From the NCBI GenBank assembly GCA_020350865.1, contig CP070726.1, positions 2,332,644 to 2,346,543 of the forward strand: DNA of 13,900 nucleotides, given 5' to 3'. Below the pieces are notes generated by a model. That model was not told the DNA's origin. It saw nothing but the letters and a program-made list of their open reading frames with translations, and did not search any database. This document shows, one piece after another, positions 7,422 through 13,512 of the stretch (its first letter is position 1; every line of letters begins with the position of its first letter). Both the position numbers and the translations under genes were made by a program. This stretch comes from Thermoplasmata archaeon (GTDB taxonomy: Archaea > Thermoplasmatota > Thermoplasmata > GCA-020350865).

Positions 7422-7511
7422 TTCGCCATTCTTTAAAAAAAGATGGCCAATTCATGCTACCGTTTACAGTGCCTGGTAAATTGTAATCCACCAGAAGAGG
7501 GGGATACCGAA

Positions 7512-8120
7512 ATGTTGGCAATAGTGCGTGTTAAGATGAGGAACGGCAACAACGATTTGTGGAACTATATTGTGGAAAACGATAACACCATTGAAAGTGA
7601 ATTCAACGGTGAGGCCAAACTGATGTACATCACCAGACGGGCCAGACACGAGGACACCAGTTTGTTTATCCATGCAAAAAATCCGGATGTACTTGGCAAA
7701 TTTGTTGCCGATAATATCGCCGCAATCGAAGGTGTAGACAAGATATGGATGGTTAACCTCATGGGGATGAGGTTCTTCAGAATCCCAGAAAAACTTCTCG
7801 ATGAATGGCAGAGATTGATTGTGACCGTAAGGGTATATCCCTGCAAATATTCAGAGGTCTACAATTCGATTTCCAGACTGCCGCAGACCCAGGATGTAGC
7901 CCCGGTATATTTGGCATATACATTCCATCTGTACGGTGACAGCCTGATGTTCTCTCTGGTATCAAAGGACCTAAGCTCCGTCCAGGATTACATACAGGAG
8001 AATATCAAAAACCTTCCCGGGGTTTCCGGCCACACCACAACAGTGATTGAGAAACAGCAGCGGCTAGCACCAAAAGAGGACTGGAAGGAGTATGTTAAGG
8101 CCAATCTGCTGCGGGCGTAA
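7512..8120 (+). CDS. Protein with tandem Lrp/AsnC-type ligand-binding (RAM-like) domains, no HTH
   Basis: About 202 residues from ATG 7512, which has GAGGGGG eight bases upstream. An in-frame ATG at 7443 would add 23 residues containing three cysteines, but it lacks a ribosome site and precedes the first strand of the fold. Two alpha/beta units of similar length are visible: the first begins MLAIVRVKMRNG and ends in VDKIWMVNLMG, the second begins LIVTVRVYP and ends in LPGVSGHTTTVIE. This strand-helix pattern resembles the ligand-sensing half of Lrp/AsnC regulators. No helix-turn-helix is present, so it would act as a sensor or partner protein, not a stand-alone DNA binder. It ends six bases from the convergent UbiA gene. 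The family assignment rests on pattern, not on a motif. Confidence 0.6.
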   Translation: MLAIVRVKMRNGNNDLWNYIVENDNTIESEFNGEAKLMYITRRARHEDTSLFIHAKNPDVLGKFVADNIAAIEGVDKIWMVNLMGMRFFRIPEKLLDEWQRLIVTVRVYPCKYSEVYNSISRLPQTQDVAPVYLAYTFHLYGDSLMFSLVSKDLSSVQDYIQENIKNLPGVSGHTTTVIEKQQRLAPKEDWKEYVKANLLRA

Positions 8121-8126
8121 TCATGG

Positions 8127-9044
8127 TCAAATTGCCGCAAACATGAGCGCAATGCACATGATCACATTGTAGTTCGTGGCCACCATCACGGCCCGATAAC
8201 TGTTCTCTGTTTTGGTAGGCTCCTTTATCAGGGGCACAGCAGTTGTCCAGAACAGCATAGAGATGATGATCATCACTGAAACGAACATTATTGCGTTGGG
8301 AATGAAGAATGAGAGATATAGGGCGAGAATTAATGTGATGACCGAGAATACTACGCTGATTTTCGCCACAGTCCCCGGTTTCGGCTTGATTATGAACGTC
8401 TTGATTCTTGTGAGGGCCCAGGGCAGTGTGAGGATGTGGAAGGCCTGCCAGGTGAAGAAGATGAGGTACAGTATCCAGGGCACGGGGGATGTGAGGAGGG
8501 TGTCGGGAGTATAGGCCACCCATCCGCCGATGCCGATGAGCGGTGGTATGGGGCCAAGAACCAGGTACCCCAATCTGTCCCTAAGAAAGGGATATGCAGT
8601 GCCCAGTCCCAGTGCAACAAATTCCACAATAACGAGTTGCTGGTTGAAGACGATATACGAGATGATTATCCCGAGAGCAGCAAGTGAGATGGCGAACATT
8701 CCTCCTCCCCGTCTTGAAATGGTCTCCGTGGGCAGGGGTCTTGTGGGCCATTTCTTTTTGTCTATCTCCTTGTCTATGAAATCGTCGATGGTGTGCTCGG
8801 CCGAGGTGAGGGCATACACAGCTATGAATCCCCATAAGATATCGCCCAAAGGCGGGACCCTTCCCAATGCAATGAAGGCCGCGGCAAAGAACATTAAGGG
8901 GCCCATAATCGCAACCAAGGGCCTCTGGAGGCAAACGAATCCCAGGGCCTTCTTCCTAGAATCCTTAACTTTGGGAACTCCCTGCCCGTAGAGCATGCCC
9001 ATGTATTCTATCAGATTTTCCCTTTTATTTGTCTTTTCAGTCAA
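8127..9044 (-). CDS. UbiA-family membrane prenyltransferase
   Basis: This 305-residue polytopic membrane protein has about eight hydrophobic helices. The first aspartate-rich motif is at 87-95, DDFIDKEID, followed by KKKWPTRPLP, matching the NDxxDxxxD...RPLP signature of UbiA enzymes, which transfer a prenyl chain from a diphosphate. The leading Asn of the motif is Asp. A TWQAFHI segment recalls the heme O synthase branch, and I cannot see a clear second DxxxD motif in the C-terminal half. The start is a TTG at 9044, supported by GGGAG five bases upstream; the next ATG (codon 15) lacks one. Family members make quinones, heme O/A, archaeal ether lipids or chlorophylls. Substrate and pathway are undetermined, and the neighbours do not help. 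Confidence 0.85.
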   Translation of the reverse strand: MTEKTNKRENLIEYMGMLYGQGVPKVKDSRKKALGFVCLQRPLVAIMGPLMFFAAAFIALGRVPPLGDILWGFIAVYALTSAEHTIDDFIDKEIDKKKWPTRPLPTETISRRGGGMFAISLAALGIIISYIVFNQQLVIVEFVALGLGTAYPFLRDRLGYLVLGPIPPLIGIGGWVAYTPDTLLTSPVPWILYLIFFTWQAFHILTLPWALTRIKTFIIKPKPGTVAKISVVFSVITLILALYLSFFIPNAIMFVSVMIIISMLFWTTAVPLIKEPTKTENSYRAVMVATNYNVIMCIALMFAAI

Positions 9045-9118
9045 AAATGCTCCCTCTGTTTTAAGTGGTGCAAATTGCCCATTACTGTGAAATTGTCCAT
9101 GTTAATGCGAACTTAAGG

Positions 9119-9129
9119 ATTTTATATCT
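9119..9129 (-). promoter_or_regulatory. TATA box for the UbiA-family gene
   Basis: AGATATAAAAT on the minus strand is a strong archaeal TATA element. Transcription would start near 9098, leaving a leader of about 54 bases that carries the GGGAG ribosome site. Confidence 0.5.
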
Positions 9130-9159
9130 AATAATCTTTGCCTTTTTAAACTGGTTGTG

Positions 9160-9222
9160 AAAAGAAAAAAAATAAGGGTGAGGGTTTGAGGGAGGGTGCG
9201 GCTACCTGCAGGACGCTCCTGC
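9160..9222 (-). terminator. Hairpin plus oligo-T terminator of the beta-propeller gene
   Basis: Right after the stop codon at 9231 the minus strand can form a perfect six-base stem, GCAGGA/TCCTGC, around a three-base loop (9208-9222). Some 35 bases further is an almost unbroken T run (complement of 9160-9172), the usual archaeal termination signal. Hairpin and T run are not adjacent, so the T run is probably the active part. Confidence 0.55.
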
Positions 9223-9230
9223 ACGACCAT

Positions 9231-11423
9231 TCAGCAAGCGAGGGGTAGCTCGTTTATGTCATGCAGGTCATCCAAATCATTCATCTTCAGTATGTGATCA
9301 GAGCATGTGTAGAGCACATCCCCGATGTAAAAGGACCTCTTTATGGAATTTGACCTGTAGTAGTAATATGGATAGTATCTATCCTGCTCGTCCGTATTTT
9401 CCGGGTGACTTATTGTGCCCTTTAATGCGAATCCGTTGTCTGCTGACAAATCGAACACATAGACACCGCTCCACTTGTACTCCCCGTGGGTGTTTGCAGG
9501 GGCACCGTTGGGGTATCTCGAGTGATTGATTTCATAGAGGTTTATGGGCAGAACCAGCAGGTTTTTCTCCCTGCTGAACAGGAAGGCATGGGGGTCATTC
9601 AGTGCCGGCGAGCTGGTACCCCTGTCCCCGATAATGAACTTCGAGATCTCCTTAGGATTGCTGACATCAGTTACATCGAATAAAGAGAGCTTCACACCCT
9701 GGTACCACGCGAAGTTGCCGTATTCGGCCTCCACCGTGTCCTTGCCCAGGCCTATCACATGGTTCTCGTCGTACGGATGCAGGTAGTCCGAGTAACCGGG
9801 TATCTTCAGCTCGCCCAGTATGGCGGGATTCCTGGGATTGGAGAGATCTATGACATAGAAGGGATCCACCTTCTTGAATGTCACAAGATAAGCTCTATTG
9901 CCCATGAACCTGGCAGAGTAGATTTTTTCCCCGGGAGCGATGTCCTCCACTTTGCCTACGGTGTTCAGGTCCATGTCCAGGACATAGACCTGGTTGGTTG
10001 CAGTGCCTGTACCGCTCTTGGATACGCTCCCGCCGGATGTGGCGATCCTGAGATAGCCCATGTGCTCGCCCATGGAGAACCTGTTCAATGCATATCCGGG
10101 GACCTCGCCCATGGCCCTGTACCTGATTTCACCTTCCGCAATGGAGATCCTGTGAATCACGGTTTTCTGGTTATTGGACGAATAGTAGCCTCCGTACGAG
10201 TACTGCGTGTAGGTGATGTATATGTTGTTCATGGAGACATAGATGTTCCCGGAGGAGGCGGACAGGATGGACTTTGCATTGGGCTCGGAGGCGGGATCTG
10301 CGATATTGATGGATACGATGGTTGTGAGGGGAAGGGAGTAGGTGTACTGATTGGTGCTGTTGTAGCTGGAAAAGTAGTATATCTTATCCGCCGGAACGGG
10401 CAGATCGCAGGGCTCGAATCTGCTGTTAATGTATGTGGCGCCCACCAGATACAGGTAGTTGCCGATCCTCCTCGTATGGGAAACGGAGCCCTCGAGAGAA
10501 TAGCTGCTGAGCAGGTCGGGATCTCCCCTTTCTGTGATATCGAAGACATGGACGCATGATATTCCGTTCTCGTCACTTCCCACCGTAACAAGCTTGTCTG
10601 CCGTGATATATATTTCCCTGATGGTGCCGTTGGTCTTGATCTGGGAGAGGATCTTCGCATCCCCTGCGGGATATACGTCCGCTATGATCACCTTGTGTTT
10701 ATAGTTCTCATCCCGGGTGACAACGTAGGCGTACCTTCCATCGTTTTTCACGATGTCCCCTTCATCCACTCCCGCAACCTGGATATTTGTGGTGGAGTGG
10801 TCGCTTGAGGAATCGGGAAAACCGTCGCCATCGGTATCGAAACTGAAAGAAACTGTATTATCCTCAGGTACAACTTTGGCACCAGTCAACACTGTTCCTG
10901 AGGTGTTCCTGTAGCTATCGTAGTAGTAGTATTTGCGTTGATAGGTATGGTTCTCAAGATAGGCTTTGAGCTCCTCGAGGGATTCAAAATTCTTCACATC
11001 CCCGCATTCGTCATCGTATATGAATGGATCGCTGGTATCTATAATGTCTGAGGGCAGGTCAACGATTTTCACGGTAGTAATCTCACCGATTATGGTGGGC
11101 GGCACTGGTTTTTCCTCTTTTCCCGGCTGAGCCGGTTGTTTGCCGTTCTGACTTTCATGGTAGGCCTCCATCTTGGCTGCCAGCTCGTCATTTGCCTTGA
11201 CCAGGGATACGGTGTCGTCGTGGCCTTTGACAACGATATAGTAGGAGCTTGAGGGCTCATCGCCTTTGGAGAGCGACTTCCCCTGACTCATACCCGTGTT
11301 TTCAAGGACCATATCAGTCAGATCCGTATTCCCTATGGTCATGTTCATCAACAGTGCAAGGGACACACACAAAACGCCTATAGCTATCACGCGCTTCCAA
11401 TACATGTTCTTCACCGACCTCAT
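9231..11423 (-). CDS. Secreted C-terminal beta-propeller protein (COG4880-type)
   Basis: This 730-residue protein has a hydrophobic signal or anchor segment at about residues 11-30, after a basic start (KRVIAIGVLCVSLALL). A linker with P/K/E-rich sequence (93-110) leads into a globular part containing DTDGDGFPD (196-204), a Ca-binding-like loop. The family hallmark TNIQVAGVDEGDIVKNDG is at 212-229, and repeated propeller blades follow, including FMGNRAYLVTFKKVDPFYVI (506-525) and LKIPGYSDYLHPYDENH (539-555). This matches the secreted beta-propeller family distantly related to WD40. It acts outside the membrane; no enzymatic role is established. The ATG at 11423 lies about 28 bases from a TATA box, so the mRNA is probably leaderless. 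It lies downstream of, and on the same strand as, the membrane regulator. Confidence 0.88.
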   Translation of the reverse strand: MRSVKNMYWKRVIAIGVLCVSLALLMNMTIGNTDLTDMVLENTGMSQGKSLSKGDEPSSSYYIVVKGHDDTVSLVKANDELAAKMEAYHESQNGKQPAQPGKEEKPVPPTIIGEITTVKIVDLPSDIIDTSDPFIYDDECGDVKNFESLEELKAYLENHTYQRKYYYYDSYRNTSGTVLTGAKVVPEDNTVSFSFDTDGDGFPDSSSDHSTTNIQVAGVDEGDIVKNDGRYAYVVTRDENYKHKVIIADVYPAGDAKILSQIKTNGTIREIYITADKLVTVGSDENGISCVHVFDITERGDPDLLSSYSLEGSVSHTRRIGNYLYLVGATYINSRFEPCDLPVPADKIYYFSSYNSTNQYTYSLPLTTIVSINIADPASEPNAKSILSASSGNIYVSMNNIYITYTQYSYGGYYSSNNQKTVIHRISIAEGEIRYRAMGEVPGYALNRFSMGEHMGYLRIATSGGSVSKSGTGTATNQVYVLDMDLNTVGKVEDIAPGEKIYSARFMGNRAYLVTFKKVDPFYVIDLSNPRNPAILGELKIPGYSDYLHPYDENHVIGLGKDTVEAEYGNFAWYQGVKLSLFDVTDVSNPKEISKFIIGDRGTSSPALNDPHAFLFSREKNLLVLPINLYEINHSRYPNGAPANTHGEYKWSGVYVFDLSADNGFALKGTISHPENTDEQDRYYPYYYYRSNSIKRSFYIGDVLYTCSDHILKMNDLDDLHDINELPLAC

Positions 11424-11445
11424 GATTGAATATTCATCTCCAAGA

Positions 11446-11458
11446 TGCTATTTAACCT
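11446..11458 (-). promoter_or_regulatory. TATA box of the beta-propeller gene (leaderless)
   Basis: GGTTAAATAG on the minus strand (11448-11457) is centred about 28 bases before the ATG at 11423, the spacing expected when transcription starts at or next to the start codon. Confidence 0.5.
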
Positions 11459-11465
11459 TGTATTA

Positions 11466-11526
11466 GACATGTAAGTGACATGTCAAAGAAAATATTGACA
11501 TGTTGGCTTTTTTCGGGGTACATGTC
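11466..11526. promoter_or_regulatory. Array of four ACATGT palindromes (operator candidate)
   Basis: ACATGT occurs at 11467-11472, 11478-11483, 11498-11503 and 11520-11525, mostly as GACATGT. Centres are 11, 20 and 22 bases apart, close to one, two and two helical turns, so all sites face the same side of the DNA. The array begins about 10 bases upstream of the beta-propeller TATA box, where an archaeal activator would bind. The nearby winged-helix regulator is an obvious but unproven candidate to bind it. Confidence 0.55.
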
Positions 11527-11564
11527 CATCAGTAATCCCATTCGGATGACCATAAAAAGTATTT

Positions 11565-11604
11565 TTGGCACGTTCCTCAAAGTGTTGGCACGGTCCTCAA
11601 AATG
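11565..11604. repeat. Two-copy 20-bp tandem repeat
   Basis: Units at 11565-11584 and 11585-11604 begin TTGGCACG and are identical at 18 of 20 positions, with a period of about two helical turns. Next to them is a six-C, G, four-C tract (11621-11631). A related block recurs at 13276-13322 in the promoter of the regulator gene. Just outside, AAAAA-GTA-TTTTT (11554-11566) gives a T-rich minus-strand stretch that may terminate the regulator transcript or act as a second TATA-like box. Confidence 0.6.
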
Positions 11605-11666
11605 TTTTTGTCAGTATCCTCCCCCCGCCCCTTTGACTCTAACCACCCCATCATTTTCTAAAACAA

Positions 11667-12956
11667 TTAAACCGGTGAGCCCTCCAGGATGCCGATGACC
11701 TTTCTCAGCTGCACGTCGTGGTTCAGGGTGTACAGGATCTCCTTGCCCTTTTTCTCCTTGCTGATGATCTCCGCATCTGTGAGCCTCTGGGCGTGCCAGT
11801 TCACTGTGGAGGGGTGGAGGTTCAGGCCGCTGGAGACCTTCTTCTGATTGGCTCTGGGATGCGAGATAAGGAACTTGACAATCCTTCTTGCCGTGTTGTT
11901 CTTCAGAGCCGACATGATGTGCTTGTATCCGTTACCGTTGGTATACCTGCTGTATCCGTTCTTGTTGATGTAGAAACGCTTGTACTTGCCGTTCTTATGC
12001 GTTACTATGAAGTCCATCTCCTCCAGCACAGAGAGGTGGTACCTGGCGCTGCTTGAGCTTATGGCGCACTCCTTTGTTATACCGGCCAGATGCTCCCCCG
12101 GGTGCTCGGTGATGTATTTATATAAATCTTTACGCACTCCCGATAGCGCCTGGTCCTTTTCCAGCCTCGCGAACAGCCAGTAGGAGAGCACCAGGGAGCA
12201 TATGATAAACAGGGAAAGGAAATACAGCCAGGGCGGGGGAATGTACCCGCTTCCACCGCCGCCTTTGACGGGTGCAGCATCGTCTGCATCCCAATAACCG
12301 TCTCCATCCCCATCCCTTATCAGAGCTCGCTCGTATAACTGCTCGGCCAGGGCAGCACGGGCCAGGTCCTCGTTGTTGTCGTAGTTCTGGTTCCTCAGCC
12401 AGGTCATGGCCTTCTCCATGCTCGCCATGGTTCTGTCGTCGGGATGGGTGGACAGGGCCATCACGGCCCAGGAGGTCTCCTCCGTGCCTCCGAAGCTGCC
12501 GTCAGGCCTCTGCTTGAGCATGAGAGCCGCGATCTCCTCCCAGACATCCACCTCCGCACTGTCCAGGGCCATTATGGCCTTTGAATCGTCCTCCACCGAA
12601 CTCCAGGAGCGCCCCTCTTCATTATCCTGTTCCTGCAGCCAGGCAACACCCCTGTCGGCTGCCGTTGTGTTCTCGTTATCCACATTTCTCAGGCCCCAGG
12701 AGGCCACCGCCGTGTCGCCCACATCATTATTCCAGCTGCCGTCGGGCTCCTGGGAGTCTTCTAGATCAATTTTGACTCCCTCTTGAAACTCATCCCATTC
12801 TATGGTATCTCCGTCGCAACCTGTATTTCTGATAGTGATGTCAGGGGTCGCAACAATGAAGCCCTGGTCTTCAACGGTGGCGCCAGCATCGTAAAATTCT
12901 ATCGTATATGTTTTCGCAGAGGATATCAAATCAAAATAAACGGTTAATTGCCAACA
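11667..12956 (-). CDS. Membrane one-component regulator, main part (frameshifted from its signal peptide)
   Basis: The frame is open from just after a stop at 12957; the first start codon is TTG 12929 (420 residues), but the sequence before it (WQLTVYFDLIS) reads as protein continuing the upstream ORF. In the 420-residue numbering, residues 60-200 carry repeats such as QEPDGSWNNDVGDTAVASWGL and RPDGSFGGTEETSWAVMALS, typical of prenyltransferase/squalene-oxidase alpha-toroid folds. DGDGDGYWDADD (206-217) is a Ca-binding-like linker, then one membrane helix (about 234-256). Two winged-helix domains follow (264-325 and 338-402), both ArsR-like. The topology is therefore sensor outside, DNA binding inside. 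It probably controls itself and the beta-propeller gene 243 bases downstream; this is inferred from position and shared upstream elements. Confidence 0.82.
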   Translation of the reverse strand, partial: CWQLTVYFDLISSAKTYTIEFYDAGATVEDQGFIVATPDITIRNTGCDGDTIEWDEFQEGVKIDLEDSQEPDGSWNNDVGDTAVASWGLRNVDNENTTAADRGVAWLQEQDNEEGRSWSSVEDDSKAIMALDSAEVDVWEEIAALMLKQRPDGSFGGTEETSWAVMALSTHPDDRTMASMEKAMTWLRNQNYDNNEDLARAALAEQLYERALIRDGDGDGYWDADDAAPVKGGGGSGYIPPPWLYFLSLFIICSLVLSYWLFARLEKDQALSGVRKDLYKYITEHPGEHLAGITKECAISSSSARYHLSVLEEMDFIVTHKNGKYKRFYINKNGYSRYTNGNGYKHIMSALKNNTARRIVKFLISHPRANQKKVSSGLNLHPSTVNWHAQRLTDAEIISKEKKGKEILYTLNHDVQLRKVIGILEGSPV

Positions 12957-13240
12957 TCATCGTCTTTCGTGTAATTGTTACTGGGAGGGGCTCCTCCTGC
13001 CGTTTCAACCGTATAAGAATCAGCGACATTCATTGTATTCGCGTTTAATCCAATTACGGTGGCGTTAAAACCATAATCCAAGCTGACATTATAACTCTGG
13101 TTCACGTTAAAATCATTGAGCAGCTGGTCTTCGGTCTCGTTTCCCCCCTCTGCGGCTGCCCCGCTGGCTATGATCAGAACAGCACATGCAAAGAACAGGG
13201 CTAGAATGCCCGCTATCCTTATCCGCCGCTCCCCGCTCAT
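12944..13240 (-). CDS. N-terminal fragment of the membrane regulator (signal peptide, glycosylation-rich)
   Basis: ATG at 13240 (a TTG one codon earlier is possible) to TAA, giving 98 residues. A signal peptide is plain: basic start GERRIRIAG, hydrophobic core ILALFFACAVLIIASG, then AAA. The remainder holds five N-glycosylation sequons (NET, NQS, NVS, NAT, NYT), typical of an archaeal surface protein. It ends abruptly at DDDVGN, overlapping the next ORF, whose extension reads straight on in the -1 frame. Adding one base near GGCAAT would join the two into a protein of about 524 residues with signal peptide, sensor, membrane helix and two winged helices. The fragment is thus most likely the 5' part of one gene, broken by mutation or by a sequence error. 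Confidence 0.75.
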   Translation of the reverse strand: MSGERRIRIAGILALFFACAVLIIASGAAAEGGNETEDQLLNDFNVNQSYNVSLDYGFNATVIGLNANTMNVADSYTVETAGGAPPSNNYTKDDDVGN

Positions 13241-13260
13241 CAAGCAATATAGCTATATAT

Positions 13261-13272
13261 GTACTTAAATAG
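13261..13272 (-). promoter_or_regulatory. TATA box of the membrane regulator (leaderless)
   Basis: CTATTTAAGTAC on the minus strand is centred about 28 bases upstream of the ATG at 13240, the same geometry as the beta-propeller gene, so a leaderless mRNA is expected. A second A/T run (13250-13260) lies too close to the ATG to serve. Confidence 0.5.
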
Positions 13273-13275
13273 TTT

Positions 13276-13322
13276 TTGGCGCAATCGTCCAAATATTCTT
13301 TGTCTGTCTCCCCCCGCCCCCC
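13276..13322. promoter_or_regulatory. Element shared with the beta-propeller upstream region
   Basis: The block runs from TTGGCGC to a six-C, G, six-C tract. It aligns with 11585-11631: TTGGCRC at the same end, CAAA in the middle, TTTGTC then the C tract, with the distance from TTGGC to the C tract 34 versus 36 bases. On the minus strand it sits directly upstream of the TATA box. It looks like a regulator binding site duplicated between the two promoters. Confidence 0.5.
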
Positions 13323-13348
13323 ATTTTTCCATTCATATGTGTTCTTAT

Positions 13349-13365
13349 CCCGCCCGCCCTCCCCC
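13349..13365 (-). other. G-quadruplex-capable tract
   Basis: The minus strand reads GGGGG-A-GGG-C-GGG-C-GGG: four G runs with single-base loops, a textbook strong parallel G-quadruplex motif; the plus strand is the matching C-rich i-motif. It lies in the 270-base gap between two divergent genes. Apart from this and the C tract at 13310-13322, plus an AT-rich box at 13404-13417 that may be the TATA element of the next gene, the gap shows nothing I recognise. Confidence 0.5.
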
Positions 13366-13512
13366 GTCCGCCTCCACGATTTCAAAATTTCTCATTGGAT
13401 ATTGATTATATTATTAGGGGTTAACAGCGGTAAAGGGCAATTGGCTTGGCCTGTCAAATCCTCTCCTCTACCGCAATCCTAATTATGCCAAAAGGGATTG
13501 CCGTACGATCTC

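Noticed and set aside
8530..8991. Plus-strand ORF of 153 residues
   Set aside because: Antisense shadow of the UbiA-family gene, which has the family motif and a ribosome site.
9759..10559. Plus-strand ORF of 266 residues
   Set aside because: It is antisense to the beta-propeller gene, rich in Gly/Val from reversed codons, and has no recognisable domain; the minus-strand gene is well supported.
11565..11604. CRISPR-like repeat
   Set aside because: Only two adjoining 20-base units without spacers and no cas genes; fits an operator repeat.
12930..12960. Programmed -1 frameshifting in the membrane regulator
   Set aside because: No slippery heptamer of the X XXY YYZ type and no evident downstream structure; mutation or read error is simpler.
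13427..13475. tRNA-like piece: GCGGTA and TACCGC ends with a CAAATCC segment inside
   Set aside because: Only about 49 bases, no anticodon arm and no proper D or T stems; it is far too short for a tRNA. It may be a chance inverted repeat.
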